NCBI RefSeq assembly: GCF_003286085.1
Contig: NW_020825313.1
Coordinates: 1,860,001-1,924,000, forward strand
Source of the DNA: Drosophila persimilis
Lineage: Eukaryota; Arthropoda; Insecta; Diptera; Drosophilidae
DNA: 64,000 nt
Reading direction: 5' to 3'
Translations under genes and position numbers: made by a program
The notes under the pieces: generated by a model
Databases searched by the model: none
What the model saw: the letters and a program-made list of their open reading frames with translations, nothing else
What the model was told of the DNA's origin: nothing
Shown: piece by piece, positions 40,326 through 51,880 of the stretch
Layout of the letters: every line of letters starts with the position of its first letter
Position numbering within the stretch: the first letter of the stretch is position 1

Positions 40326-41686
40326 CTAATGCATTAGAGCCGGAGACAGGCCCCATGTGCTGCTGAGCATCTTCTTGGATGCATAAAGCGCAATGGTGGC
40401 CTTCTTCACCCTTTCCAGTACATTGGGTTTCCATGCCAGTTTACTATCCAGTACTGTGCCCAGGTATTTGACTTGTGTTTTTGGGGTTAGCCTAGTTTGA
40501 TTGATCTTCGGGGGGGTCCATATCGGTACCGTGTACCTCTTGGTAAAGAAGATGAGGTCCGTCTTGTCCGCGTTGATACTGAGTCCTACTTCTTCCGGCC
40601 ATTCGCGTATCTCCCTGAGTGTTCGTTCCATTAGTGAGCTGAGGGTCGATGGGCAAACACCCGTAATAAGTATGCTTATGTCGTCCGCATAAGCTGTTAT
40701 TATTGGGGCCTTCCTTTCGTATCTCTTGATGAGGTCGTCGACCACCAGATTCCACAGGACGTCTGCAACCTAAGAGGTTCCTTATCCACAGGTTGATTGC
40801 TGGGTGTGTATTAGTTGCTACCAGGCAATTTGTTATTGCTTCCGTAGCCACGTTGTTGAATGCTCCGGAGATGTCCACGAATACTCCCAGTACATACTTT
40901 TTATTGTGAAGGGCTTTCTCAATGGTAGCTACTACCGAATGTAGTGCGGTCTCCACCGATTTCCCTTTAGTATAGGCATGCTGGTTGGTTGACATCAGTC
41001 CCCCTACCTCATTCCTGATGTGTAAGTCCAGCAGCTTTTCTAGTGTTTTTAGTAGAAAGGAGGTAAGGCTTATCGGTCTGTAATCCTTGGGACTCACGTG
41101 GCTGCACTTTCCTGCCTTAGGGAGGAAGACAACCCTCGAGGTTCTCCATTGGATGGGGATATAGCCCGTACTTAGGCATGCTGAGTATATTGCGAAGAGC
41201 CATGGGGTAATAACTTCTTTGGTCAACTGCATCATGGCTGGGAATATCCCGTCCAGTCCTGGTGCTTTTATGGCCGCGAAGGAGTCTATGGCCCAGTGGA
41301 TTCTCTTAGTGGTTAACAGACCTGTTGGGGGGTGCTGTTTCTCGGTTGCCAGGTCCTGATGCTCCTTGGCGTCAATGACCTCGGTGCATATAGGGAATTG
41401 CGCCTCCATTAGTGCTGTTAGGGCTTCTTTACTGCCCTCTGTCCACTGTCCCTTGTCTAGTTTTAGTTGGCTCTGTACTGTGGGCTGCTTTGAAAGCACT
41501 TTCGGGCACTTTCTCGATGTTGGAGCAGAAGTTTCTCCACGAGTTCCTTTGTGCCTTACGTATTTCCTTCTTGTAGCTCCTAAGTAGGATTTTATATTCC
41601 TCATTGACAATCTCTTCGTTCGCTTGTTTGGCGATCTTGAAGAATTCCTTGAGGTTGTTCCTTTGGAGAGAGAGATCTCGGTTCCA
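40326..41686 (-). pseudogene. LOA-like reverse transcriptase, copy 1 (internal deletion)
   Basis: The frame gives 'APGLDGIFPAMMQ', 'PKDYRPISLTSFLLKTLEK' and 'VLGVFVDISGAFNNV' (motif A), then breaks at 'WIRNLLGC' and resumes in another frame at 'NLVVDDLIKRYE', followed by 'ITAYADDISILI' (motif C). The motif B region (PQGG...) that belongs between them is deleted near 40768. The same joint is in copy 2. The reverse transcriptase is therefore inactive. Confidence 0.8.
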
Positions 41687-42562
41687 TCAGAGTGGCTTGG
41701 ACCTCCTCTTCGTTCTCGAGGGTTTGCACGATGCATGGTAGGCGTTCAGTAACTCGTTGGATAGGGTCTTTAGGGACTTCTCTATATCCTCCGCGGATTT
41801 CACTGAGCCCGGATTCGCGAGCTTCGAAGTAACAGTCTTTTTAAACTTTACCCAGTTTGTGTTTCGGGGGTTTCTATAGACTGTTATCTTCGAAGAGTGT
41901 TTGAATTCGCAATTGAACTGAATGTACTTATGGTCTGAGAAGGATGGTCTTTCGAGGACTCTCCAGTCAGATACCAAGGTACTCTTTCCCGTGACAAGAG
42001 TTAGGTCTATCACGTTTGACGAGGTGGGACCCACGCAGGTGTGTTCCTCCCCCACGTTTGCTACATCTAAGTTAGTGGATAAGATAAAGTCTAGGAGTGA
42101 CTCACCTCTATCGTTGGTGTCAGGGCTTCCCCACACATTGTGATGGGCGTTGGCGTCTGCACCGATGAGGAGTTGGAGATTTTTGGAGCCGGCTTCTGTC
42201 ACCAGACTCCTAAGTTCTTCCGGTGGGGCGGGCCTGTCGTGTGCCATGTAGCAGGAAGCTGCCATTAGGCGCTTTTCCTCGCTCTCCAGCATCACCACCG
42301 TCAGGTCATCCGTGCTGTAATGAGACATAAGATGAGCATGGATTCCCTTCCGTACGAGTACGGCGGTTCTGTTCATGCTTACCGATGTTGAGTAGAGACG
42401 GCTGTAATTTGAGGACTTTAGTCCGGCCACAGAGTTGCCTGACGCAATCCACGGCTCCTGGACTAAAGCTATGTCGGCGGGCCCTTGCTCCATGGCAATG
42501 AGTAGCTCCGCCGACGCTACCTTGCTTTTATGAAGATTGAGTTGCAGCACCCATAGTGTCAT
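41687..42562 (-). pseudogene. LOA-like ORF2 endonuclease, copy 1
   Basis: A 291-codon frame gives a full APE-type endonuclease: 'LQLNLHKSKVASAELLIAM', 'IALVQEPWIASGN', 'LLIGADANAHHNVWGS', 'NVIDLTLVTG', 'PSFSDHKYIQF'. The GADANAHH and SDH motifs mark the catalytic site. The frame ends with a frameshift before the RT. In copy 2 the same domain has lost its C-terminal third. Confidence 0.8.
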
Positions 42563-42620
42563 GGGTGGCTAACTCAACCTCGCACGACGGGTTGACTATG
42601 ATTGTCAGGTCACCGTCACG

Positions 42621-42873
42621 ACTCCTACTACATAAACTTAAAAAATAGAGTCCCATGACTCTACAGGGAACTAAGTCCGAAAAAAACGGGCTTTCGTCTG
42701 TCGGCTCCACGAGATTGTATGCTTGAGGTCTTGAGATGGTAGTTGACCCACACGATTCTTTACCCACCTTTCCATGATTTCCATTTATGAGGAGGTTCTG
42801 GAAATCCCTTTAATTCTCACCTTACCCCATTATAACTCTATTCCATATATTTATTGATAACATAAGCTTCAGT
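42621..42873. other. Unassigned spacer
   Basis: A 250-bp stretch between the truncated LOA copy 1 and the long LTR; nothing recognisable. Confidence 0.4.
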
Positions 42874-44602
42874 TGTAACGAGTAACGAAGAGAATCTTCG
42901 TACGATGAAGCTGGTGATCGGCTAATTGAGAAGGAGTACGCGCTCGCTCACGGCTGGTCTCTAGTCGGAAATGGGGATGGTTCTTTGGGGTAACCCTCCA
43001 GTTAGGTTGCTTCGTTCCTGCTGGTATTATTTCATTGAAATTCGCGTACTCTTTTTGGGAATGGGAGGGGGACAGACAAGGAAAGGATCGTTAGGGGTAC
43101 GGAAAGTATAGTTGGGCAAAGCTAGTATAGAGAAGCAGTAGGGATCTACCACCGCGTCGGACATCTCTGTTTTGCTGGCACGGAGTCGTGCCACGCCCAC
43201 CCTACCATGATCCTGAAAGAGCCAATAATAATATCAGGATCCCTGGAGTGTCCGGTATTGGTCATCCTATTTCGCTCCCGAGCGGCATGGTTCCCCAAAT
43301 ACGGTAACGTCCAGCACATATACATCTTAAAAATCATTTTATTAGAAACTATATTCAGATACCCTCATGTTACAAGAAAAAACACTAACAGAAAACTCCA
43401 AGACAAGGCTAAATGGACAAAAGTAGGAACGAAAAGCGGCACAAGAGATATAGCTATTATTACTAGGGAATATTTAGATAAATAAATCCGATAAGTGTAA
43501 ATAGTTATAAGTGCATATACGATATTTTATAGTGCGATATAAACTAATGATTTTTCCTTAAACAGAAAGATAATACTATAGCGCAATATAGGTACACATA
43601 TCCCAGCACATCGGCTTCAGGGAGTAGTTGGACATACTATTCGTTTTACCAAGCGTACTGTAAAGGCAGAAGGCCAAACAGCGGTGACTAATTTAAAAGT
43701 GTGAGGTCAACGACCGACAAACAGCTCTAGCAAAAAAAAAAACGAAGCTTGCCACGCTCGCGGCATATTGGGAGGCAAAGAAATGTGGTGTTGTTGGTAT
43801 ATTATAAAGCTCACTCAGTTTTTGTTTGTGTTCCCGCGGCGAAAGATCCTTCGTAGCTGGGCGTGTTGCGGTGTGTGGGTGCATTAAGCTTTTACCTGCA
43901 AACCAAAAAAAAAATCGTACAGCGCGTGCTGCATGGCATAAGCTCGCGCATGTGACCCGGCCGAGCGGACGCTTTTAAGCTCAAACTTTTAAACTTTTAT
44001 AAAATGCATTTTTAAACTTTCCATGTGTTGTTGGTTTTTTTCTGTTTTTTTTCTGTCTACAATTATCACTAAGTACATCCAACTACACAAAAACAGACAT
44101 GTAAACGGACTGCGAGGGTCAAGGGAATGCGAGTCACGGTGCTCACATATGTATGTGAGCACATCGCTTACAGTTTTTCGGGTACATTAAGCATACATAA
44201 TGACACTAACGTGCACATATGACAAACACTGGCCTCAACTGCACTTTAAATAAACGTTTGAACAGCTAGGCCGAATCACGAGAAGAACAGGTGAGGCGAT
44301 ATTTTTTCCAGCGCGGTAGGAAAATTTCCGCTGCTTCGGTCCTACGCTGACTGCAAGTTCCGGTTTCCGTTTCTTGGCCCGGTTTTGAGCGCGAAACGGT
44401 TACGCCATTTCACCGCACTAAGCCCGTTCAGACGGCTGTCCTCGCCTCGCGCAGCCACAGTTCACTGCCCGCGACTTGGGGGATCAACTGGTTCGTAGTG
44501 CGGAAGCTTAAAGCTCGGGCTGCAGCTTTTGGATACTTCCCAAACTAAGTGCCGATTCTAATGTGGAATTTGAAAATACTGATCAGGCTACTTTTTCTTA
44601 CA
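42874..44602 (-). mobile_element. Long LTR 'Z', left copy (1729 bp)
   Basis: It begins TGTAACGAG and ends TTTCTTACA on the plus strand (TGTAA/TTACA inverted ends) and matches 50072-51856 at near identity, apart from indels at about 44138 and 44292. The primer site beside the right copy lies on the minus strand, so the element points left and this is its 3' LTR. No purine tract adjoins it on the right: the end of LOA copy 2 abuts it. I found no target duplication. Confidence 0.75.
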
Positions 44603-44706
44603 GTTAGGTTAGGTTGACCCGGACGGCCCTCAGAGGGGGCCCCACATAGGCCAGTATGGCCCTTAGTTGTCCGGATAGGGGGGGGTATATACCGTCGCGG
44701 CAGTGT

Positions 44707-45830
44707 TTAGGGAGTTTTGAAGTCCTCGAGGATCGAGGTATTTTTCGCATAGGCCAGTAGTTGCTGTGGCGTCCTTTTGGAGGCATCTTCCAGTGATGCC
44801 AGCACTGGCGCGCCCAAGTACTTCCTCCTTGCCCTTAAGAGAGCAGGACAGTTGCAGATGAGATGTTCTAGGGTTTCGGTTGCCCCAGGTTCGTCACATT
44901 TCCTACAACTGTCTCTGTTTGTTGCATGCGCCGCAGCCAGGCAGTGTCCCGTTAATATTCCCACTAATAATCTGCAGTCCTTCCGTGGTAGGTGCAGCAG
45001 GTAGTGGCTGAGTTTGTCATTGCGTTCCTTGCACATGATTTTCGAGGTTCTGCCACCTACATCCGGTTTGTGATCCGGCCTGCTTTTCTAGATCGCTTTG
45101 CAGCGTTCTGAGGGAGACAGGCACGTTCTCGGTTCTCGTATTCGCCAGCCCGACGCCTTCCTTAGCTAGTACGTCCGCCGTCTCGTTCCCTTCGATGCCC
45201 TGGTGGCTGGGAATCCAGTAGATCCGCACTGACTTTGTCGACGAATAGGTTGACCGCATCGTGTGCTCTTTCAGTGAGAAGAGCGACCTCTGCTGCTTTC
45301 CTGATGGAAACCTCTGCCTGGAATATGCTACAATGGTCCGGTAGCTTATATGACAGCCTTATCTCAGGGTCTGTACAGTATAGGCCCGCTCCTACTCCTC
45401 CGTCCATCTTGGAGCCGTCCGTATATATATTGAGGTGCTCCGTTTGGTCTCTTCCGATTTTCCAGTCTTCAGGTCCCAAAGATGCAGTTGTTTTTACGTC
45501 GAGGCATGTTTGGGGGGTCATGTAATCAGTTGATCTGTTTATTTCCCTTCCAATCGAACTATGCCCGTATTCTTGTGGCGACATATTTCCTGAAGCGATG
45601 AGGCGTTGTGCTGCCTTTCCTGCAGTCAGACGGGCGTGGATGTCTAGGGGTTCGATTCCAAGTATGGTTTCGAGTGCTTTTGTTGGGGTTGACCTCAGCG
45701 CCCCTGTAATACAGAGCAAAGCCTGTCGCTGAGTCCTTTCCATAAGCTTATGATACGTTTTCTTTCCAGTAGCTTGCCACCACACTAAGACTCCATACAG
45801 CAGAGTTGGTCGCACCACCGAGATGTAAAT
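44707..45830 (-). pseudogene. LOA-like RNase H and C-terminal knuckle, copy 2
   Basis: The frame has 'LNIYTDGSKMDGGVGAGLY' and 'CSIFQAEVSIRKAAEVA', then loses about 110 bp after 'NLFVD', removing the DSQAAI part and joining to 'KSVRIYWIPSHQG'. The C-terminus preserved here but not in copy 1 includes 'CRKCDEPGATETLEHLICNC', a Cys-His cluster typical after RNase H. Confidence 0.78.
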
Positions 45831-47098
45831 CTAATGCATTAGAGCCGGAGACAGGCCCCATGTGCTGCTGAGCATCTTCTTGGATGCATAAAGCGCAATG
45901 GTGGCCTTCTTCACCCTTTCCAGTACATTGGGTTTCCATGCCAGTTTACTATCCAGTACTGTGCCCAGGTATTTGACTTGTGTTTTTGGGGTTAGCCTAG
46001 GTTGATTGATCTTCGGGGGGGTCCATATCGGTACCTTGTACCTCTTGGTAAAGAAGATGAGGTCCGTCTTGTCCGCGTTGATACTGAGTCCTACTTCTTC
46101 CGGCCATTCGCGTATCTCCCTGAGTGTTCGTTCCATTAGTGAGCTGAGGGTCGATGGGCAAACACCCGTAATAAGTATGCTTATGTCGTCCGCATAAGCT
46201 GTTATTATTGGGGCCTTCCTTTCGTATCTCTTGATGAGGTCGTCGACCACCAGATTCCACAGGACGTCTGCAACGTAAGAGGTTCCTTATCCACAGGTTG
46301 ATTGCTGGGTGTGTATTAGTTGCTACCAGGCAATTTGTTATTGCTTCCGTAGCCACGTTGTTGAATGCTCCGGAGATGTCCACGAATACTCCCAGTACAT
46401 ACTTTTTATTGTGAAGGGCTTTCTCAATGGTAGCTACTACCGAATGTAGTGCGGTCTCCACCGATTTCCCTTTAGTATAGGCATGCTGGTTGGTTGACAT
46501 CAGTCCCCCTACCTCATTCCTGATGTGTAAGTCCAGCAGCTTTTCTAGTGTTTTTAATATAAAGGAGGTAAGGCTTATCGGTCAATAGTCCTTGGGACTC
46601 GCATGGCTGCACTTTCCTGACTTTAGGAGGGAGACAACTCTCGAGGTTCTCCATTGGAGAGGGGTGTAACCTGCACTTAGACACGCTGTGAATATTGCGG
46701 AAAGCCATGGGGTAATCGCCTCTTTGGTCACCTGCATCATAGCTGGGAATATTCCGTCAAGTCCTGGTGCTTTTGTGCCCGCAAAGGAGTCTATTGCCCA
46801 GCTGATTCGCTTGGTGGTTAACAGATCTGTTGGGGGGTGTTGTTCCTCGGTTGCTAGGTCCTGGTGCTCTTTGGCATCAGCGACCTCGGTGCAACCAGGG
46901 AAATGTTCCTCCATTAGTGCTGTTAGGGCTTCCTCACTGCCCTCTGTCCATTGTCCGTCATCTAGCTTTAATTGGCTTTGTATGGTAGGCTGCTTAGAGA
47001 GCAGCTTCCGTAGCCGTGCGGTTTCTGGTACTTTCTCGATGTTGGAGCAGAAGGTCCTCCACGAGTTCCGTTGTGCTTTACGTATGTCCTTCTTGTAG
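45831..47098 (-). pseudogene. LOA-like reverse transcriptase, copy 2 (same deletion as copy 1)
   Basis: Frames give 'APGLDGIFPAMMQVTKEA', 'LGVFVDISGAFNNV' and 'ITAYADDISILI', with the same loss of motif B and the same joint ('cctgtggaatctggtggtcg' on the minus strand) as copy 1. An additional frameshift sits near 46585. Confidence 0.8.
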
Positions 47099-47164
47099 CC
47101 CCTGAGTAGGATTCTGTATTTCTCATAGACGATCCCTTCGTTCGCTTGTTTGGCGATCTTAAAG

Positions 47165-47924
47165 AATTCCTAGAGGTTGTCCCTTTGAAGAGAGAGATCC
47201 CGGCTGCACCAGAGTGGCTTGGACCTCTTCTTCGTCCTCGAGGGTTTGCACGATGTGTGGTAGGCGTCCAGCAACGCGTTGGATAGGGTATCTAGAGACT
47301 TCTCTATGTCCTCCGCGGATTTCACTGTGCCCGGACTCGCGAGCTTCGAAGTAACTGTCTTTTTAAACTTTTCCCAGTTTGTATTCGTGGGTTTCTATAG
47401 ACTATTACCTTCGAAGAATGTTTGAAGTCGCACTTAAACTGAATGTACTTGTGATATTTTGCTATATATAGATTAGTTGCTAGTATAAAGTCTAAGAGTG
47501 ACTAAACTCTATCATTGATGTCGGTGCTTCCCCACACATTGTGGTGGGCATTGGCATCCGTCCCGATGACGAGTTGATAGTTTTTGGTGCCGGCTTCTGT
47601 CACCAGGCTCCTGAGCTCGTCGGGTGGTGCGGGTCTGTCGTGAGGAATGTAGCAGGAAGCCACCAGAAGGCGCTTTTGCTCACTTTCCAGCATCACAACC
47701 GTCAGGTCATCCGTGCTGTAATGAGACATAAGGTAAGCATGGATTCCCTTTCGTACGAGTACGACGGTTCTGTTCCAGCTTACCGATGTTGTGTAGAACA
47801 GGTTGTGATTTGAGGACTTAAGTCCGGCCACTGAATTGTCTGTCGCCATCCAGGGCTCCTGTACTAGAGCTATGTCGGCGAGCCCTCCATGGCGATGAGG
47901 AGCTCCGCCGACGCTACCTTGCTT
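47165..47924 (-). pseudogene. LOA-like ORF2 endonuclease, copy 2 (partial)
   Basis: The frame at 47849-47502 gives 'NSVAGLKSSNHN', 'RTVVLVRKGIHAYL' and 'LVIGTDANAHHNVWGSTD', then breaks. Compared with copy 1, about 160 bp between 'NDRG' and the later part are missing near 47460-47510. Catalytic motifs after GTDANAHH are therefore incomplete. Confidence 0.75.
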
Positions 47925-49073
47925 TTATGCAAGTTGAGCTGCAGCATACTCAGCATGGGTGGCTGGCTCACTTGCATCCGACGGGTTGACTACTAACGTC
48001 AGGTCACCGTCTTCCTCGTCTTCGTCCTCAAGCGCAAGACCCTGGGCGGCCTCCACGATGGACTCGAGACCTATGTCCTTTTCCACCTCGCCTACCTGGT
48101 AGGCACTACCCATGCCCCACGCCATCTTCCCGAACTTGGGATACAGCAGATCCTCTGCCTCCTTGTTTATTTCGAGGATCACACACTGGCCCCCCTCGTT
48201 GGGTAGTGGGCTACCAATGTGTAGGATCCTCCAACCGGTCGTTGGCACGTCCGCGTTTTGCCGCTGAAGGAGCTTCAGCGCTCGGTCCCCCTGGATTGTG
48301 ATGGGGAAGAGTACCTTCGCCTTAGGCTTGGACGGGATAAGCTCCCGGTCCACAACCTCCAGCTTGGTCCCCTCCCACATCGCCACCAGTTGGCAGACCG
48401 TACGCGTCAGCCACCTTAGGGTTGGATCGTCGTTGCACTTTAGGATCTTAACCCCATTTAGCCACCCAGCACCATCGAACGTGGGCATAGGGGCCGCGGG
48501 GTCTTCCTCTATGTTTGCAAACAGTGCGTCGACGAGACGCGCGTGCACAAGCTTCCACAGTGCCGCTGACATCTTGCCGTTTTTCTCGCTCCAGTCGATG
48601 AGTGCCACGATCAAATGTCGTTTGGTCACATCGCTGACCTTCGCTTTCAGTTTCGATGGCTTCTTGGCCACTTTCGGTGGAGGGGCTGCACTCTTGGGCC
48701 CGCGTTGCCGCTTGCTCGCCGGAGTGTCTTTAATGGCACTCTCAGTCGAGCGTTGCCTCTTGGTGGCCATCATCTCCTCCACCTTATTGGCATATTCGCC
48801 ATTCGACGACCTCATCTGTGGCATCTGGGCGTAATGTAGTCGGCCCTCCTCTACTCGCTGCTCGGCACAGGCTAGCTTGACCTTCTCCTCCTGGGAGATG
48901 TCTGCTTTACCTTGCAGCCGGCTTTTGATATTGAGGGCCGCTTTGTATTGTGCTTTGGCCTTCATCCCCTCCTTGGAACGCTTCGGCCCTTCCCTACGCA
49001 GGGAGCTGGTGCCTGGTTCCGGCGAGCGGAGAAGGCTAAAATGCGAAAATAGGGGGATGGGGTTGAGGTGCAA
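47925..49073 (-). CDS. LOA-like ORF1 (DUF4780-type), open
   Basis: An uninterrupted 382-codon frame. Residues ~20-150 are Lys/Arg-rich ('SKEGMKAKAQYKAALNIKSR', 'TKRQRSTESAIKDTPASKR', 'KVAKKPSKLKAKV'); residues ~150-320 form an ordered domain ('FDGAGWLNGVKILKCNDD', 'GDRALKLLQRQN', 'TTGWRILHIGS') like the DUF4780 domain of Drosophila LOA-group ORF1 proteins; the C-terminus is acidic ('EDEDEEDGD'). It probably coats the element RNA. The first ~10 codons lie in the module shared with the gypsy-type LTRs (49046-49313), where another frame starts at ATGGAGGTCAGCAGC, so the true start is unclear. Confidence 0.75.
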   Translation of the reverse strand: MHLNPIPLFSHFSLLRSPEPGTSSLRREGPKRSKEGMKAKAQYKAALNIKSRLQGKADISQEEKVKLACAEQRVEEGRLHYAQMPQMRSSNGEYANKVEEMMATKRQRSTESAIKDTPASKRQRGPKSAAPPPKVAKKPSKLKAKVSDVTKRHLIVALIDWSEKNGKMSAALWKLVHARLVDALFANIEEDPAAPMPTFDGAGWLNGVKILKCNDDPTLRWLTRTVCQLVAMWEGTKLEVVDRELIPSKPKAKVLFPITIQGDRALKLLQRQNADVPTTGWRILHIGSPLPNEGGQCVILEINKEAEDLLYPKFGKMAWGMGSAYQVGEVEKDIGLESIVEAAQGLALEDEDEEDGDLTLVVNPSDASEPATHAEYAAAQLA

Positions 49074-49313
49074 ATTCCCTTTTTCTCCAGGTTTTTTATT
49101 TTTGTGTTGGGGCTGCTGACCTCCATGCGGAAATTACAGAAAAAGTCGGAAAATCTAACTTCGAGGCTCCTAGCACTGTCGAAGGCCGGTACTCACGTTT
49201 TCGATTAGAGCCCAATCTGCTTTCTTGGGTTCTTTTTTCCGATCTAGTGCACTTTTGTTTCACATCACGGTTATTTACGGCGGTTTAATTTAATTTTATT
49301 TTTTTTTCTCACC
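49046..49313 (-). repeat. Module shared by LOA copy 2 and the gypsy-type LTRs
   Basis: These ~268 bp match the left portions of the LTRs at 51881 and 57099, from 'tgcgaaaatagggg' to 'ctcaccgcgca'. In minus-strand sense the module contains a consensus-like 5' splice site (ACGTGAGTACC), then ATGGAGGTCAGCAGC. Both boundaries coincide with a change to unrelated sequence. Which element is the donor cannot be told here. Confidence 0.75.
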
Positions 49314-50071
49314 GCGCACGAAAAAACGCACCAGTAACAGGGGTACCACGTTCGGCCGGCGATAACCTGCTGTATAAATCGTCGCACGAGTAGACCAATC
49401 ACTAGAAAGTAGTGAGAGAAACAAAGGACGGAAGCACCCTACTAACCCCGATTCGAGTTGAGCGGCAACCAAAAAAAAATGTTAGCTGACTCCGGCGACA
49501 ACTGAAACAAAGCTACCCAAGGTACCTGTCAATTTCCAAGGGATACGGGAGAATGTATTCACTAATACGCTTCTGTGTAGCGGCAGGTCGTAGATTTGCT
49601 CCACTAATAACCCTGTGTCCAGCCAACTTCCACATACCAGTGAATCCATTTAGATTTCACTGCTATGGCATATACTGCTCGGCAATAAAGCTATGTTGAA
49701 GCTATTATCGATTCCAGAGCAGCTTACCATCGCACAGGGCTTATGGATCCTATTCCGATGCGGGCTATACGTTATCGGAAACTAATAAGCATCCACCATC
49801 ACAGGATCCAATCCCAAGACAAAAGGAAGGGATTTAAGGAAGGGGGGTTGGAAACAGGGAACAAAAGTCTTAAGCCAGTGCATGACTATGCACTGCTCGC
49901 AGGTGTTATGGACTTTCTCAACAATTTTTCTGCTTCGGGGTCAAGTTTGGCTGGGGTCACACACAACCATATAGGTTAATGTAACTTCGCTTTGTAAGGT
50001 TTACAATTACGTCAACCCTGACCTTCAGGCCTTTCGGCCCCACGTTGGGCGCCAAATAAAATAATTATTAC
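49314..50071 (-). other. Remnant of LTR element Z leader
   Basis: Noncoding on both strands as far as I see. It includes the primer site (50037-50054) of element Z and would be its leader. A 78-codon plus-strand frame at 49743 looks like chance. Confidence 0.45.
50037..50054 (-). promoter_or_regulatory. Primer binding site of element Z, tRNA-Lys(CUU)
   Basis: On the minus strand the sequence reads TGGCGCCCAACGTGGGGC, an exact complement of the Lys-tRNA(CUU) 3' end as I know it. It is 17 bases from the LTR end at 50072, farther than usual. It sets the orientation of element Z. Confidence 0.75.
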
Positions 50072-51856
50072 TGTAACGAGTAACGAAGAGAATCTTTGTA
50101 CGATGAAGCTGGTGATCGGCTAACTGAGAAGGAGTACGCGCTCGCTCACGGCTGGTCTCTGGTCGGAAATGGGGATGGGATCTTTGGGGTAACCCTCCAG
50201 TTAGGTTGCTTCGTTCCTGCTGGTATTATTTTATTACAATTCGCGTACTCTTTTTGGGAATGGGAGGGGGACAGACAAGGAAAGGATCGTTAGGGGTACG
50301 GAAAGTATAGTTGGGCAAAGCTAGTATAGAGAAGCAGTAGGGATCTACCACCGCGTCGGACATCTCTGTTTTGCTGGCACGGAGTCGTGCCACGCCCACC
50401 CTACCATGATCCTGAAAGAGCCAATAATAATATCAGGATCCCTGGAGTGTCCGGTATTGGTCATCCTATTTCGCTCCCGAGCGGCATGGTTCCCCCAAAT
50501 ACGGTAACGTCCAGCACATATACATCTTAAAAATCATTTTATTAGAAACTATATTCAGATACCCTCATGTTACAAGAAAAAACACTAACAGAAAACTCCA
50601 AGACAAGGCTAAATGGACAAAAGTAGGAACGAAAAGCGGCACAAGAGATATAGCTATTATTACTAGGGAATATTTAGATAAATAAATCCGATAAGTGTAA
50701 ATAGTTATAAGTGCATATACGATATTTTATAGTGCGATATAAACTAATGATTTTTCCTTAAACAGAAAGATAATACTATAGCGCAATATAGGTACACATA
50801 TCCCAGCACATCGGCTTCAGGGAGTAGTTGGACATACTATTCGTTTTACCAAGCGTACTGTAAAGGCAGAAGGCCAAACAGCGGTGACTAATTTAAAAGT
50901 GTGAGGTCAACGACCGACAAACAGCTCTAGCAAAAAAAAAAACGAAGCTTGCCACGCTCGCGGCATATTGGGAGGCAAAGAAATGTGGTGTTGTTGGTAT
51001 ATTATAAAGCTCACTCAGTTTTTGTTTGTGTTCCCGCGGCGAAAGATCTTTCGTAGCTGGGCGTGTTGCGGTGTGTGGGTGCATAAAGCTTTTACCTGCG
51101 AACCAAAAAAAAAAATCGTACAGCGCGTGCTGCATGGCATAAGCTCGCGCATGTGACCCGGCCGAGCGGACGCTTTTAAGCTCAAACTTTTAAACTTTTA
51201 TAAAATGCATTTTTAAACTTTCCATGTGTTGTTGGTTTTTTTCTGTTTTTTTTCTGTCTACAATTATCACTAAGTACATCCAACTACACAAAAACAGACA
51301 TATAAACGGACTGCGAGGGTCAAAGGAATGCGAGTAACGGTGGGATCTTACTGGCCTCAGTGGCTTTCAGTGGGCGGTGTATACATATGTATGTGAGCAC
51401 ATCGCTTACAGTTTTTCGGGTACATTAAGCATACATAATGACACTAACGTGCACATATGACAAACACTGGCCTCAACTGCACTTTAAATAAACGTTTGAA
51501 CAGCTAGGCCGAATCACGAGAAGAACAGGTGAGGCGATACCACTAGGCGTCGCCGGGAGGTTATGTACACACGTGGTGCAATATTTTTTCCAGTCCTACG
51601 CTGACTGCAAGTTCCGGTTTCCGTTTCTTGGCCCGGTTTTGAACGCGAAACGGTTACGCCAATTCGCCGCACTAAGCCCGTTCAGACGGCTGTCCTCGCC
51701 TCGCGCAGCCACAGTTCACTGCCCGCGACTTGGGGGATCAGCTGGTTCGTAGTGCGGGGGCTTAAAGCTCGGGCTGCAGCTTTTGGATACCTACCAAACT
51801 AAGTGCCGATTCTAATGTGGAATTTGAAAATACTGATCAGGCGACTTTTTCTTACA
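50072..51856 (-). mobile_element. Long LTR 'Z', right copy (1785 bp), 5' LTR
   Basis: Pairs with 42874-44602. It carries two segments absent from the left copy (about 51343-51380 and 51540-51590), and the left copy has a short block lacking here. LTRs of 1.7-1.8 kb are long for flies. A stretch of A/T runs and a 61-80-codon frame inside (50893-51135) are not recognisable genes. Confidence 0.75.
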
Positions 51857-51880
51857 GTTACTCAATGCCCATATTTACCC

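Larger units (their letters stand above)
39098..42620 (-). mobile_element. LOA-like LINE, copy 1 (5'-truncated)
   Basis: A minus-strand element with the end of ORF1 (42620-42530, 'DLTIIVNPSCE') and a damaged ORF2. It matches copy 2 at high identity. The 5' part of ORF1 is missing and the 3' end is shorter than in copy 2. RNase H inside the ORF2 fits the LOA clade (Loa, Bilbo, Baggins); the clade name is inference from motif order. Confidence 0.75.
44603..49045 (-). mobile_element. LOA-like LINE, copy 2
   Basis: A minus-strand element with complete ORF1, damaged ORF2 and a 3' end at about 44603 in 'ggttaggttgaccc', longer than copy 1. It abuts LTR Z on its 3' side and the shared ~270-bp module on its 5' side. 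It shares the RT deletion of copy 1 and has extra deletions in the endonuclease and RNase H. Confidence 0.75.

Noticed and set aside
48298-48834. 178-codon plus-strand ORF
   Set aside because: Shadow of the LOA-like ORF1 on the minus strand.
42874-51856. Target duplication for element Z
   Set aside because: Flanks CAGT and GTTA do not match, nor do shifted versions, so none is claimed.
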